A model generated the notes under the pieces. That model searched no databases, was not told the DNA's origin, and saw only the letters and a program-made list of their open reading frames with translations. Positions 17,072 to 26,526 of a stretch of DNA of 64,000 bases are shown here, piece after piece; the first letter of the stretch is position 1, and every line of letters begins with the position of its first letter. The stretch is from Acidaminobacter sp. (GTDB lineage Bacteria; Bacillota_A; Clostridia; Peptostreptococcales; Acidaminobacteraceae). Both the position numbers and the translations under genes were made by a program. Location: positions 1 through 64,000 of the forward strand of contig WXFH01000005.1 in NCBI GenBank assembly GCA_009881125.1, written 5' to 3'.

Positions 17072-17836
17072 ATGACACTCAAAACTAAGCGAAGGGGCTT
17101 TGATCCCTCGGATGCAGAGTGCTTTTCGGAGGCTTCGGTGACGCTGCTCAGAACAGCTCTCGACGAGATCGTTTGGCTGCTCGACCGCGGCTATAAGCTG
17201 AGGTCAGTGGTAGAACTGGTGGGCGGTCATTACCAGTTGACGGCCAGGCAGCGGATTGCCCTTCAGCGGGCGGCGGTTACACACAGTCGGCAGGTCCATA
17301 GAGCAGAAACCATGCTGCCGATGGTCGCGGTTCAGCACACCCCGCTGAACATTGACGGGTTCAATCTCATCATTTTGCTGGAGGTGGCGCTGTCGGGCAG
17401 TCCGCTGATCCTTGGCCGGGATGGGGTCCTAAGGGATTTAGCCGGGCTGAGGGGAACCTACGGTATTGTGGACAAGACGCAGGTTGCGCTCGCGTGGATT
17501 GGCCGGGCGCTGGGGGCGCTTGGGGGACCATCGGCAAAATTCTTTTTGGATGCGCCTGTTTCCAACTCCGGGAGGCTTGGACAATTGATTTTGGGAGAGG
17601 CGGCTGCCTGGGGTGTTCCCGTCGAAGTGATGCTCGTGAAGAACGCGGATGTAGCGCTCGCAGGCGCTGAAGGCGTCGTCACGGGGGACTCGGTGATCCT
17701 GGACAGTTGCAGCAGCTGGCTGAACCTCGGACGGTGGATCATTGAAAGGTGGATCCCGGAAGCTTGGATCGTCGACCTGGAAAGCGGTGGCGGACAGCTG
17801 CGGATGACGGAAGCTGAAGTGGGGAAGTTTGACTAA
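17072..17836 (+). CDS. DUF434 domain-containing protein
   Basis: 254 aa of the DUF434/DUF5616 family. The N-terminal helical part has LDRGYKLRSVVELVGGHYQL, followed by a nucleotide-processing-like alpha/beta part with GFNLIILLEVALSGSPLILG, LRGTYG and the C-terminal VILDSCSSW. Function unknown; it looks like a conserved cytosolic enzyme. Two exact motif copies fall inside (17317-17326 encoding LPMV, 17526-17535 encoding GPSAK). Ends close to or overlapping glgX, so the two are probably co-transcribed. Confidence 0.75.
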   Translation: MTLKTKRRGFDPSDAECFSEASVTLLRTALDEIVWLLDRGYKLRSVVELVGGHYQLTARQRIALQRAAVTHSRQVHRAETMLPMVAVQHTPLNIDGFNLIILLEVALSGSPLILGRDGVLRDLAGLRGTYGIVDKTQVALAWIGRALGALGGPSAKFFLDAPVSNSGRLGQLILGEAAAWGVPVEVMLVKNADVALAGAEGVVTGDSVILDSCSSWLNLGRWIIERWIPEAWIVDLESGGGQLRMTEAEVGKFD

Positions 17837-17891
17837 TATAAAAAGAAACGTCAGCGACAACGCGGACGAATCAGGAAGCGGGGGTGAGCGC

Positions 17892-20072
17892 GTGGCAACC
17901 TTCAAAGTAAAGAAGGTCAGGCAGTCCAGCGGTATGGACCATTTCGTGTGGAAAGAGCTGGTACCTATTGACACGTATCAAAACTACAAAATCCGGCCGG
18001 GCTTTTTTCTTCAAAACGGCGCTGTGGTGGTGCCTGGGGGCGTTAGCTTCACTATTTACTCCCAGCATGCGACCGCCTGCAGCCTGGCGTTGTTTGAACG
18101 GGGCTGCAAAGATCCCTTTGTGGTCATACCATTTCCGGAGCCCTATAGAATTGGCAATGTGTTTTCCATGATTGTCTTTGGCCTGGACATTGAGAATTTT
18201 GAATATGCCTATCTGGTCGATGGACCGTATGAGCCTGAAAGGGGGCTGATCTTTGACCAGACTAAGTATTTGCTGGATCCCTTCGCAAAGGCGGTTACCG
18301 GACAGAGCAAGTGGGGGCAGCGGCAAGGTGTTGAGGAGCCCTACAAAGCCCGGGTGGTGACCAATGGCTTTGACTGGGCCAACTGCAAACAGCCGTTGAT
18401 TCCAATGCAGGATCTGATCATCTATGAGCTGCATGTGCGGGGCTTTACAAGGCATGCGTCTTCCGGCGTCAAGCATCCCGGCACCTTTGACGGCCTGATG
18501 GAAAAGCTGCCTTATTTGAAGGCGCTCGGCGTCAACGCGGTGGAGCTGATGCCCATCTTTGAGTTCGACGAATGCAGAGACCTGCGGGAGGTTAACGGGG
18601 TCAAACTTTTGAATTACTGGGGGTATAATCCTATCTGCTTTTTTGCGCCAAACACCAGTTATACAGCAGGCGTGGAATACAATCAGGAAGGGAAAGAGCT
18701 TAAGGCTCTGATAAAAACTCTGAATGAAAATGGCATTGAGGTCATTTTGGATGTGGTCTTCAATCATACGGCTGAGGGGGATGAACGGGGGCCGTATATC
18801 TCTTTCAAGGGCCTTGACAATAACGTTTATTACATGCTGACCCCGGATGGGAGGTATTATAACTTCAGTGGAGTTGGCAACACATTGAATGCCAATCACC
18901 CTGTGGTGCAGCGCCTGATTTTGGATTGTCTCAGGTATTGGGTGACGGAGTACAGGGTGGATGGCTTCAGGTTTGATCTGGCGTCGATTTTGGGGCGCAA
19001 TGAGGATGGATCCCCGAGCAACAATCCTCCGCTTTTGAAAAATCTGGCCTATGATCCAATTTTGGCGAATGTTAAGCTGATTGCGGAAGCCTGGGACGCC
19101 GGCGGATTGTACCAAGTTGGGAGCTTCCCGTCCTGGAAGCGATGGTCGGAGTGGAATGGCCGGTATCGGGATGACCTGCGGCGTTTTCTGAAGGGGGATT
19201 CCGGACTTGCCGAGGCGGTCGCGGAACGGATCGCAGGATCCCACGATCTTTATGATCCGGTGCACCGCGGCAAGAATGCTTCGGTTAACTTCATTACGTG
19301 TCATGATGGGTTCACTTTATATGACCTGTACAGTTACAATGAAAAACATAATGAGGCGAATGGCTGGAATAATTCCGACGGCGAGAATCACAACCACAGC
19401 TGGAACTGCGGCGCGGAAGGGGAGACGGAGGAGCCTGGGGTCATAGCGCTGCGCAAGCGCTTGATTAAGAATGCCTGCGCGGTTTTGATGGCCAGCCAGG
19501 GGACACCCATGTTCTATGCGGGCGATGAATTTTGCAACACACAATATGGGAACAATAATGCCTACTGCCAGGATAATGAGGTCTCCTGGCTGGACTGGAC
19601 ACTGCTTGAGAAAAACCGGGATGTTTATGAGTTCTTCAGGAAGATGATCGCGCTGCGGAAGCGGCATCCGAATCTGCGGGACAGTACGGGCCAGGCTAAA
19701 TGCGGCTTCCCGTATGTCAGTAAGCATGGTTTGGAGCCGTGGAATCTGACGGAGGACATTGAAACCCGCTATCTGGGGGTCATGTTCGCTGGAAAAGCTG
19801 AAGAGGCGGGGGCGGACCAGGAAGATGAGGTCATCTACGTGGGCATGAACATGCACTGGGAGTCACGGCACGTGGTGCTGCCCGCTCTGCCGCTGGGCTT
19901 AGAATGGCGGATGGCAGTCAATACAGCTCTGCCTGCCGGAGAAGAAATCGTCGAGGAGCTGTGTAAGATGAAGGCTGTCCATCATGAGTTCGACTTTGAA
20001 CCGAGGTCTGTGGTCATCATGATGGCTTGCCGAATCCACAGGGAAGATTCACGAGGCGGCAGGCATAAATAG
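17892..20072 (+). CDS. glgX: glycogen debranching enzyme (GlgX/TreX-type, GH13)
   Basis: About 726 aa. An N-terminal CBM48-like domain is followed by the GH13 barrel. Catalytic landmarks are VDGFRFDLAS (nucleophile Asp), LIAEAWDAGG (acid Glu) and FITCHDGFTLYD (third Asp), in the GlgX/isoamylase arrangement. It hydrolyses alpha-1,6 branches of glycogen. GTG 17892 is preferred because GGGGGTGA stands five bases before it. A TTG at 17829 would extend the protein by 21 residues but has its ribosome site too close. Other glycogen genes nearby: only glgB at 31525. Confidence 0.92.
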   Translation: MATFKVKKVRQSSGMDHFVWKELVPIDTYQNYKIRPGFFLQNGAVVVPGGVSFTIYSQHATACSLALFERGCKDPFVVIPFPEPYRIGNVFSMIVFGLDIENFEYAYLVDGPYEPERGLIFDQTKYLLDPFAKAVTGQSKWGQRQGVEEPYKARVVTNGFDWANCKQPLIPMQDLIIYELHVRGFTRHASSGVKHPGTFDGLMEKLPYLKALGVNAVELMPIFEFDECRDLREVNGVKLLNYWGYNPICFFAPNTSYTAGVEYNQEGKELKALIKTLNENGIEVILDVVFNHTAEGDERGPYISFKGLDNNVYYMLTPDGRYYNFSGVGNTLNANHPVVQRLILDCLRYWVTEYRVDGFRFDLASILGRNEDGSPSNNPPLLKNLAYDPILANVKLIAEAWDAGGLYQVGSFPSWKRWSEWNGRYRDDLRRFLKGDSGLAEAVAERIAGSHDLYDPVHRGKNASVNFITCHDGFTLYDLYSYNEKHNEANGWNNSDGENHNHSWNCGAEGETEEPGVIALRKRLIKNACAVLMASQGTPMFYAGDEFCNTQYGNNNAYCQDNEVSWLDWTLLEKNRDVYEFFRKMIALRKRHPNLRDSTGQAKCGFPYVSKHGLEPWNLTEDIETRYLGVMFAGKAEEAGADQEDEVIYVGMNMHWESRHVVLPALPLGLEWRMAVNTALPAGEEIVEELCKMKAVHHEFDFEPRSVVIMMACRIHREDSRGGRHK

Positions 20073-20085
20073 CACGAAAGTGAAG

Positions 20086-20147
20086 CTGGTGCAGGGAAGG
20101 CGCGATGGCCTTGATTTCCTTGCACCGGTTTTATTCTTTTTTCCCTT
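20086..20147 (+). terminator. terminator after glgX
   Basis: Imperfect stem pairing GGTGCAGGGAA with TTTCCTTGCACC, inner GGC/GCC pairs, followed by GGTTTTATTCTTTTTT. Confidence 0.75.
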
Positions 20148-20228
20148 GTGTTAGAATAGATTAACTTCTCGTCATTGAAGTCTGAAGCGTTAGGTCATTT
20201 AATTATATACAGAAGGGTGAATATAAAA

Positions 20229-20969
20229 TTGTTAATTAAACTGCGTGACAACCTGTTCCTGACCATAATTCTCATAGTTGCGTCTGCAGCCGTTTATGGT
20301 GTTCAATTCATAATTTTTCAAAGAGGAGACGAAACTCTGTTCTACTTGCTTCAGGACCTCGCTTTTGTTCCGGTTCAGGTTCTGGTTGTGACACTGGTGA
20401 TCAATCGGTTTCTGAGTCTGTCCGAAAAGCGAAAGAAAATAAAAAAAGTCAACGTCATCATCAGCACCTTTTTCTCAGAAACCGGCACAACGTTGCTTTA
20501 TGAAATAGGAAAATTCAACCAGGAAAACAACGCCTTATGTGAAATGCTCAAAATTACGGATTTGAAAAAAGAGAAGTCTTTGTTCGGCGGCAAACGCACT
20601 CAAAATGCTTACCCTTATGATTTTTATGCTGATCCGGCAAAACTTGGCGATCTGGCATTGGTCATGGAGGGTTATAAAGCGCCTCTCCTGAGTATGCTCG
20701 AAAACTCCAACCTGCTTGAGCACGATTCCTTTACGGATATGCTCTGGGCGGTCTTTCATGTGGCGGATGAATTGAAAATCCGTGGTCCTTTCGGTGAACT
20801 CGATCCAAGCGACATTGCGCACCTCTCCAACGACCTGCGTCGGGCCTATGAAGCCCTTGTGGCAGAATGGATCCAGTATATTCTATACTTGAAAACAGAA
20901 TATCCTTTCCTCTACGTCGCCGCGCTCCGTAAAAACCCCATGCAAGTCAGAGAAGAGGAAGCAGCATAA
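20229..20969 (+). CDS. hypothetical two-helix membrane protein
   Basis: About 246 aa, not recognised. Two N-terminal transmembrane segments (NLFLTIILIVASAAVYGVQF, then LAFVPVQVLVVTLVI) are followed by a basic stretch and a long soluble helical domain in the cytoplasm. TTG 20229 is chosen because AGAAGGGTGA sits eight bases upstream; GTG 20217 lies inside that site and an ATG at 20175 has no site. It ends 27 bp before the sigma factor gene, so the two are likely co-transcribed and might be functionally linked. Confidence 0.6.
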   Translation: MLIKLRDNLFLTIILIVASAAVYGVQFIIFQRGDETLFYLLQDLAFVPVQVLVVTLVINRFLSLSEKRKKIKKVNVIISTFFSETGTTLLYEIGKFNQENNALCEMLKITDLKKEKSLFGGKRTQNAYPYDFYADPAKLGDLALVMEGYKAPLLSMLENSNLLEHDSFTDMLWAVFHVADELKIRGPFGELDPSDIAHLSNDLRRAYEALVAEWIQYILYLKTEYPFLYVAALRKNPMQVREEEAA

Positions 20970-20996
20970 TAATTAAAAAGGAGAGGGCGTGATGAC

Positions 20997-21581
20997 ATGG
21001 CGGGCACCTGCGTGACTTGTCTGTGGGAAAACTTTCATGTGCCGCTTGAAAAATTTATTGCGAGGCGCGTGGCCAATCCCCACGACGCGGAGGATTTGCT
21101 TCAAGAGGTTTTTGTTAAAATCAGTCTGAAGCTGGATACCTTGATGGATCAGGAAAAGATCCATGCCTGGATTTATCAGATTGCCCGGAATGTCATTGTT
21201 GACTATTACCGCAGCGGGAAGACCTTTGCTGAGCTTCCCGAGGATTTGGCAGAAGGCGTGGATGGGGTTTTGGGACCATCGGCAGAAGGAGAGACAGGGG
21301 CCGGCGGCAACGCCAATGCTGAAATGGCGGGCTGCCTGACGGGCATGGTCCAGCAGCTGCCTGAGAAGTACAGGGAGGCCATTCTGCTCACCGAATTCGA
21401 AAACCTGACGCAGAAGGCGCTGGCCGAGCGGCTGGGGCTGTCGGTGTCCGGCGCGAAGTCCAGGGTCCAGAGGGCCAGGAAATTGCTGAAGGACATGATG
21501 CTGGACTGCTGCAGGCTGGAATTTGACCGCTGTGGCAACATCATTGAGTTTCAGAAGTATCAGCCGGATAAAAAATGTTGA
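20997..21581 (+). CDS. sigZ: ECF RNA polymerase sigma factor, SigZ type
   Basis: 194 aa. Sigma region 2 (DAEDLLQEVFVKI, residues ~28-40) and region 4 (LPEKYREAILL to GAKSRVQRARKLL) are joined by a linker. The C-terminal CCRLEFDRCGNIIEF tail is the SigZ signature. The linker has an insertion containing GPSAEGETGAGG, encoded at an exact copy of the GACCATCGGC motif (21274-21283). arsM lies directly downstream beyond a terminator, a pairing often seen for SigZ. GGAGAGG precedes ATG 20997. Confidence 0.88.
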   Translation: MAGTCVTCLWENFHVPLEKFIARRVANPHDAEDLLQEVFVKISLKLDTLMDQEKIHAWIYQIARNVIVDYYRSGKTFAELPEDLAEGVDGVLGPSAEGETGAGGNANAEMAGCLTGMVQQLPEKYREAILLTEFENLTQKALAERLGLSVSGAKSRVQRARKLLKDMMLDCCRLEFDRCGNIIEFQKYQPDKKC

Positions 21582-21582
21582 A

Positions 21583-21609
21583 AAAGACGCGGGATTTGCG
21601 TCTTTTTTT
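21583..21609 (+). terminator. terminator after sigZ
   Basis: Arms AAAGACGC and GCGTCTTT with a seven-base loop, then TTTT. Confidence 0.85.
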
Positions 21610-21677
21610 GCGTCCTTTTCTGCACTGCGTCGTCTATAGGGGTGAGTGTCATTTAAGATTTAAGTGGAGGGTTTATT

Positions 21678-22469
21678 ATGCAAAAGAAAGAAAAAGTCAG
21701 GGAACACATACAAAATAATTATGCCGCAGTGGCATTAAAGCAGGGTGCCGATGGTGGCTGCTGCAGCAGCGGATGCGGGTGTGGCACATCGACTGTAAGT
21801 TTTCTGGATGCTTCCGCGCTTATTGGATATTCGGCGGATGAGCTCAGCCAGGCTCCGGAAGGTGCCAATATGGCACTGGGTTGTGGAAATCCAACGGCCA
21901 TTGCGGCACTGAAGCCCGGCGAGGTCGTCCTGGATCTCGGCAGTGGAGGCGGCTTTGACTGTTTCCTGGCGCAAGCCAAAGTGGGGGAAACCGGTTACGT
22001 CATCGGTGTCGACATGACACCGGACATGGTCAGGCTGGCGCGTAAAAACGCCTATGAGGCAGGCATTGACAATATGGATTTCAGATTGGGTGAGATTGAG
22101 CATCTGCCGGTTGCGGACGCGTCTGTGGACGTAATTATTTCCAACTGCGTCATCAACCTGTCGGTGGACAAGCAGCAGGTGTTTAAAGACGCTTATAGAG
22201 TGTTGAAGCCGGGCGGACGCATTGCGGCATCAGATGTGGTAGCCACGGCCGTGATCCCCGAGAGCATGCGTGAGGACCTGAGGCTGGTGGCCAGCTGTAT
22301 AAGCGGCGCGGAGTATGTTGAGGATCTAAGGGTTATTATGGAGAAAGCTGGTTTCAAAGAGATCCGGCTGGTGCCTAAGGACAACAGCCGTGAGCTGATT
22401 TCCTCATGGGCGCCTGGACATAAGGCGGAGGATTTCGTGGCGTCTTATTTGATTGAAGCGGTGAAATAG
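21678..22469 (+). CDS. arsM: arsenite S-adenosylmethionine methyltransferase
   Basis: 263 aa class I SAM methyltransferase with the SAM motif [13 protein letters not shown] (residues ~77-89). ArsM-type cysteines are visible in [10 protein letters not shown] near the N-terminus, ALGCGNP, SNCVINL and ASCISG; these bind trivalent arsenic. It methylates arsenite to volatile or less bound species. TGGAGGG precedes ATG 21678. Lies behind sigZ. A one-mismatch copy of the decamer motif lies at 21747 in the cysteine-rich linker. Confidence 0.93.
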   Translation: MQKKEKVREHIQNNYAAVALKQGADGGCCSSGCGCGTSTVSFLDASALIGYSADELSQAPEGANMALGCGNPTAIAALKPGEVVLDLGSGGGFDCFLAQAKVGETGYVIGVDMTPDMVRLARKNAYEAGIDNMDFRLGEIEHLPVADASVDVIISNCVINLSVDKQQVFKDAYRVLKPGGRIAASDVVATAVIPESMREDLRLVASCISGAEYVEDLRVIMEKAGFKEIRLVPKDNSRELISSWAPGHKAEDFVASYLIEAVK

Positions 22470-22488
22470 TTGAATAGTTGATAAAAGG

Positions 22489-22530
22489 AAAAGGAAAAAA
22501 TCGTTGCCGGTTTTTTCCTTTTCTTTTTAT
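22489..22530 (+). terminator. terminator after arsM
   Basis: Arms AAAAGGAAAAAA and TTTTTTCCTTTT around a ten-base loop, followed by CTTTTTAT. Confidence 0.8.
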
Positions 22531-22577
22531 CGAATGTTACAGAAATATTACAAACCTCTGGCCCCGTTTTTGGTTTG

Positions 22578-22665
22578 GTGACAGGCACTCACTCAACTTT
22601 GGTGTCAGACACTCACTTGAAAGTTGTCCCCGTGGCTGATAGCCTATTGCCCCCAAATCAAAAAT
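22578..22665. repeat. 24-bp modular repeats, three different cassettes in a row
   Basis: Unit 1 (22578-22601) carries GTGACAGGCACT, unit 2 (22602-22625) GTGTCAGACACT, and unit 3 starts GTCCCCGTGG. The 12-base partners are CACTCAACTTTG and CACTTGAAAGTT. The register is exactly 24 bp. Confidence 0.75.
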
Positions 22666-22761
22666 TGGACAGAATGGCTCGAATAACATACAATGTAGTT
22701 TGGACCTTTACCAAAAAATTCTATACCACAGGGCAAAGGCCATTACAAAGGAGTTTTTAGA

Positions 22762-24126
22762 TTGAAGTTTAAGTCATTGGGCATCATGCCCGCCATTCTC
22801 AAAGCAATTAAAGAAGAACATTATGTTGAGCCTACGGAGATTCAGGACCAGGCAATTCCGCTGATCCTGACAGGGAGAGACGTTCTGGGCTGCGCTCAGA
22901 CGGGGACAGGGAAAACCGCTGCCTTTGCGATCCCGACGCTCCAGAGGATCATTGAAATGAAGCAGGAAGGTCTTTCAAGCGCTTCATCCCAAACCGGGAA
23001 GAAGCATGACGGCATACAGTCGCTGATCCTGACGCCAACCCGCGAGCTGGCCATTCAGATCCGGGACAGCTTCCATGCTTATGGGCGTCACGTTCATTTG
23101 AAGACCGGTGTCATCTTTGGCGGGGTGCCTCAGGGGCCTCAGGAAAAGATGATTAAGGACGGACTTGATATTTTGGTCGCAACGCCCGGGCGTTTGAACG
23201 ACCTCATAAACCAAGGCATTATCAAGCTCGACAAAGTCAAAATTCTGATTCTCGACGAAGCAGACCGCATGCTGGATATGGGCTTTATTCACGATGTCAA
23301 AAGGATAGTCGCGAAGGTGCCTTCTGAACGGCAGACACTTCTGTTTTCCGCGACCATGCCAAAGGAGATTTCCGCCTTGGCAGATGCCATGCTGAAGCAC
23401 CCTGCCAAGGTATCGGTGACTCCAGAAGTCGTGACGGTGGAGGCGATCAGCCAGAGCGTTTACCTCGTCAACAAAGCCAACAAGCGAAAGCTGCTGATCC
23501 ACCTGCTCAAGGATCCGGCACTGGAGTCTGTGCTGGTATTTACCAGAACCAAGCATGGCGCAGACCGCGTGGTGCGGGAGCTTGTAAAAGCGCACATTTC
23601 CTCCATGGCAATCCATGGTGACAAAAGTCAGAACAGTCGCCAAAACGCCCTGGAGAACTTCAGACAAGGCGCCATTCGGGTCCTGGTCGCGACGGATATC
23701 GCAGCCAGAGGGATCGATATTGACGAGCTGTCCTATGTCATCAACTTCGACCTTCCAAACGTTCCGGAGACCTATGTTCACCGGATTGGCAGAACAGGCC
23801 GGGCGGGCCTCAGCGGGATCGCCATGTCCTTCTGTGATGTGGAAGAGCTGCCGCTGCTGAAGGATATAGAAAAGACCATCGGCAAACGCATTCCTGAGAT
23901 GAAAGAGCACCCGTTTCCTCTGGACGCCACGGTCAAGGACGACTTGTTCATAGAGCCTCGCCCTCAGCAACAAAAGCATCAGGGCAAGCAAGCCCAGCAG
24001 AGCAAGCAAACGCATCAGAGGACCAAGCAGGACAGCCGTCATGGCGTGCCAAGGGCCTCGGCTCAGGCAGAAGCGTCCTCTCCGGCGAACCGCATGCGAA
24101 ACCGTAGAAGAAAGCCCACCGAATAA
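22762..24126 (+). CDS. DEAD-box ATP-dependent RNA helicase (RhlE-like)
   Basis: 454 aa. Motifs in order: Q-motif (PTEIQDQAIPLIL), I AQTGTGKT, Ia PTRELA, II DEAD in LILDEADRMLDMG, III SAT and VI HRIGRTGRAG. The last ~60 residues are a Gln/Lys-rich basic tail (QQKHQGKQAQQSKQTHQ) that probably adds RNA binding. It remodels RNA, with roles typically in ribosome assembly or cold growth. The start is TTG 22762 with AAGGAG upstream. Motif copy 23874-23883 encodes KTIGK. Confidence 0.93.
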   Translation: MKFKSLGIMPAILKAIKEEHYVEPTEIQDQAIPLILTGRDVLGCAQTGTGKTAAFAIPTLQRIIEMKQEGLSSASSQTGKKHDGIQSLILTPTRELAIQIRDSFHAYGRHVHLKTGVIFGGVPQGPQEKMIKDGLDILVATPGRLNDLINQGIIKLDKVKILILDEADRMLDMGFIHDVKRIVAKVPSERQTLLFSATMPKEISALADAMLKHPAKVSVTPEVVTVEAISQSVYLVNKANKRKLLIHLLKDPALESVLVFTRTKHGADRVVRELVKAHISSMAIHGDKSQNSRQNALENFRQGAIRVLVATDIAARGIDIDELSYVINFDLPNVPETYVHRIGRTGRAGLSGIAMSFCDVEELPLLKDIEKTIGKRIPEMKEHPFPLDATVKDDLFIEPRPQQQKHQGKQAQQSKQTHQRTKQDSRHGVPRASAQAEASSPANRMRNRRRKPTE

Positions 24127-24229
24127 ACCGGGACATAAGCCGATTGTCATCAAGTTGCTCTAACGCGATTGACAAATCAAATTTCAAGGCTTATGATGTT
24201 GGTGTTCAAACCAAACGACAACTGAAACG

Positions 24230-24328
24230 AAGATGTACGGGGGAGTCAGTAAACTGGCTGAGAGGGAACTGTGAGTTCCGACCCATATCACCTGCTCTGG
24301 ATCATGCCAGCGAAGGGAGGAGACATAA
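24230..24328 (+). promoter_or_regulatory. TPP riboswitch (THI element)
   Basis: Contains the thi-box core: GGCTGAGAGGGAA, then ACCTGCTCTGGATCATGCCA and GCGAAGGGAG, with outer ATGT/ACAT pairing arms. It binds thiamine pyrophosphate. The terminator at 24341 follows at once, so control is by premature termination of the downstream thiamine-precursor operon. Confidence 0.95.
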
Positions 24329-24340
24329 GCTTACACCTAT

Positions 24341-24371
24341 GAGACTCATCCACCGGATGGGTCTTTTTTAA
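24341..24371 (+). terminator. riboswitch-controlled terminator
   Basis: Stem AGACTCATCC / GGATGGGTCT with a three-base loop and six Ts, just upstream of the first gene of the thi operon. Confidence 0.88.
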
Positions 24372-24389
24372 TTCGAAGGGAGATGCAAA

Positions 24390-24674
24390 ATGTTGACCAA
24401 TGTCAGTCTGCAAGTCATTCCAAGCGTTCCGGAAAGCCAAATCTATCCTGTCGTGGACGCGGTTATCGCGTACATCCAAAGCACGGGTATCGTACACACC
24501 GTAGGCCCCATGGAGACGACCATGGAGGGCGACCTGGACGAGCTTCTCAAAATCGTCAAGCGCGCCCAGGAAATCTGCGTCGAGCGGGGCGCGGAGCGCG
24601 TGTGCTCTGTCGTCAAGATCGATTACAAGCCCGGGGGCGTGACCATTGATGAAAAAGTCGGCAAATACCGGTAA
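24390..24674 (+). CDS. MTH1187/YkoF-family thiamine-binding protein
   Basis: 94 aa, a ferredoxin-like fold protein of the MTH1187 (DUF77/YkoF-related) family, with VSLQVIPSVPESQIYPVVDA at the start and GPMETTMEGDLDELL in the middle. Members bind thiamine or its pyrimidine moiety and are often in TPP-riboswitch operons, as here. GGGAGATG lies before ATG 24390. First gene of a four-gene operon with an NMT1-type ABC transporter. It may act as a cytoplasmic carrier or sensor of the imported pyrimidine. Confidence 0.85.
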   Translation: MLTNVSLQVIPSVPESQIYPVVDAVIAYIQSTGIVHTVGPMETTMEGDLDELLKIVKRAQEICVERGAERVCSVVKIDYKPGGVTIDEKVGKYR

Positions 24675-25413
24675 GTGGCCGGCCGCTGTCTTCTTAGCTG
24701 TCTTGACGGCCCTTTGGGAGCTGTCCGTAAGATCGGGCTGGGTAGATGCCTACACCCTGCCGGCGCCGTCCAGCGTCATACGCGTGCTGTTTTCTGAGCT
24801 GCCGGGACTGCGCAGCCACATTTGGATCACGCTCCAGGAGGCGGGAATTGGGTTTCTGGCGGCCATTGGCTTTTCCATTGCCTTGGCGCTTCTGATGGAT
24901 TTTGTGCCCATGGTCAAAAAGGGTCTGTACCCCATTCTCGTCCTGTCTCAGACGGTGCCCATCATTGTGCTGGCGCCCCTGTTCGGCATGTGGTTCGGGT
25001 TTGGCATGCTGCCCAAGATCGTCATTGTCATGCTGGTCTGCTTCTTCCCCATCATTGTCAGTCTCCTGGACGGCCTGGAGGCGGCGGACCCGGACGAGCT
25101 GCACCTGATCGAGGGCATGGGCGCGGGGCAGCTGCAGCAGTTTCGCTGGGTAAAGTTTCCCGGCGCCATGGTCAACCTGTTTTCCGGCATCCGCATTGCG
25201 GCGACCTATTCCATCATGGGCGCGGTGATTGGCGAGTGGCTGGGGGGCACCGGAGGCCTGGGCGTCTACATGCTGCGGGTCAGGCACTCCTTCGCCCTGG
25301 ACAAGATGTTCGCGGCTATTTTGATTGTCGTCGTGCTGAGCATTGCAGTGTTCAAGGGCATTGATCTGCTACAGAGAGTGCTGATGCCTTGGGCAGTCAG
25401 CAAAGAGAAGTAA
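24649..25413 (+). CDS. thiX: ABC transporter permease for thiamine precursor (ThiX type)
   Basis: 254 aa inner-membrane permease with about six helices. The binding-protein-dependent transport signature is the EAA-type loop, here DPDELHLIEGMGAGQLQQFR. It overlaps the previous gene by 26 bp, and GGGGGCGTGA in that gene serves as its ribosome site; ATG 24649 is preferred over the adjacent TTG 24646. With ThiY and ThiZ it should import hydroxymethylpyrimidine or formylaminopyrimidine. Several out-of-frame open stretches here reflect high GC and are not genes. Confidence 0.9.
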   Translation: MKKSANTGKWPAAVFLAVLTALWELSVRSGWVDAYTLPAPSSVIRVLFSELPGLRSHIWITLQEAGIGFLAAIGFSIALALLMDFVPMVKKGLYPILVLSQTVPIIVLAPLFGMWFGFGMLPKIVIVMLVCFFPIIVSLLDGLEAADPDELHLIEGMGAGQLQQFRWVKFPGAMVNLFSGIRIAATYSIMGAVIGEWLGGTGGLGVYMLRVRHSFALDKMFAAILIVVVLSIAVFKGIDLLQRVLMPWAVSKEK

Positions 25414-25431
25414 AGGATAAAAGATTAAGCG

Positions 25432-25441
25432 GCCGATGGTC
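25432..25441 (+). repeat. GCCGATGGTC motif copy, in the thiX-thiY gap
   Basis: Exact decamer in the short non-coding gap between thiX and thiY, without a hairpin partner. Confidence 0.85.
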
Positions 25442-25491
25442 GTGTGATGTAACAAAATATAATGAAGAGACATTATTGGAGGTTAACGAAC

Positions 25492-26526
25492 ATGCAGAAG
25501 ATGAAAAAACTCAGTATAGTCGCGCTTATGTTGATTTTGACGGCAACCCTGGCCCTCGCAGGCTGCCAGCCGAAGGAAGCCGTGGGGGCGGGGGATGGGA
25601 CGCAGGAACCATCGGCAGAGCTTGAAAAGGTCACTGTAGTCCTGGATTGGGTACCAAACACGAACCACACGGGACTCTATGTGGCCCAGGACTTGGGCTT
25701 CTATGAAGAGGTCGGGCTTGATGTGGAGATCATCCAGCCGGCTGAAGGGGGCTCGGCGAGCCTGATCGCCGCGGGGCAGGGGGAGTTCGGAATCTCCTAC
25801 CAGGAAGAGATCACCTATGCCAGAACGGCAGCAGAGCCGCTTCCGGTGAAAGCGATTGCAGCGATTATCCAGCACAACACCTCGGGCTTCGCGTCGCCGG
25901 TGGAGAAGGGGATCGTGACGCCTAAGGACTTCGAGGGCAAGAAGTATGGCGGCTGGGGCTCGCCGGCTGAAGTCGCGATGCTGAGCGGGCTGATGGCAAA
26001 GGAAGGCGCGGATTTTGACAAGCTGGAGATGGTGGACCTCGGCGCTCTCGATTTCTTCGCGGCGACGAAGAGTCATGTGGATTTCACGTGGATCTATTAT
26101 GGCTGGGACGGCATTGCGGCGGAGGTCAACAATGTGCCGATCAACTTCATTTTGCTGCAGGATTTCGAGGAGAACCTCGATTTCTATACGCCGGTCATCA
26201 TTGCCAAGGAAGAGCTATTGAGCGCGCGTCCTGAGCTGGCGGAGAAATTCCTGGCGGCGACGTCCAAGGGTTATGAGTTTGCTATGGAGAGTCCTGAAGA
26301 GGCGGTCAAGTCCCTGCTGAAGGCGGCGCCGGAAGTGGATGAGGCAATTGCGGTCGCCTCGCAGTTTTACCTGGCGGATCAGTATCAGGCGGAGGCGTCA
26401 CAGTGGGGGATTATGGATCTTCAAATCTGGTCTAATTACTCCAAGTGGATGTTCGAGAATGGTCTGATTGAGTCAGAGCTTGAGGCTGAGGGGGCGTTCA
26501 CCAATGACTTCCTCCCTAAAAAATAG
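25492..26526 (+). CDS. thiY: ABC transporter substrate-binding lipoprotein (ThiY, NMT1/THI5-like)
   Basis: 344 aa. A lipoprotein signal ending LALAGC is followed by a linker and the NMT1/THI5-like domain starting VTVVLDWVPNTNHTGLYVAQ, the family's best-known segment. It binds a pyrimidine precursor of thiamine outside the cell. GGAGG precedes ATG 25492. The linker after the lipobox contains EPSAE, encoded by a one-mismatch motif copy (25607-25616). It overlaps thiZ by 23 bp. Confidence 0.93.
   Translation: MQKMKKLSIVALMLILTATLALAGCQPKEAVGAGDGTQEPSAELEKVTVVLDWVPNTNHTGLYVAQDLGFYEEVGLDVEIIQPAEGGSASLIAAGQGEFGISYQEEITYARTAAEPLPVKAIAAIIQHNTSGFASPVEKGIVTPKDFEGKKYGGWGSPAEVAMLSGLMAKEGADFDKLEMVDLGALDFFAATKSHVDFTWIYYGWDGIAAEVNNVPINFILLQDFEENLDFYTPVIIAKEELLSARPELAEKFLAATSKGYEFAMESPEEAVKSLLKAAPEVDEAIAVASQFYLADQYQAEASQWGIMDLQIWSNYSKWMFENGLIESELEAEGAFTNDFLPKK

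Noticed and set aside
17871..19304. 477-residue open frame opposite glgX
   Set aside because: Antisense shadow of glgX. No ribosome site or recognisable family, and the plus-strand catalytic motifs are clear.
22984..24153. 389-residue open frame opposite the DEAD-box gene
   Set aside because: Antisense of a gene with all helicase motifs; composition is unlike a real protein.
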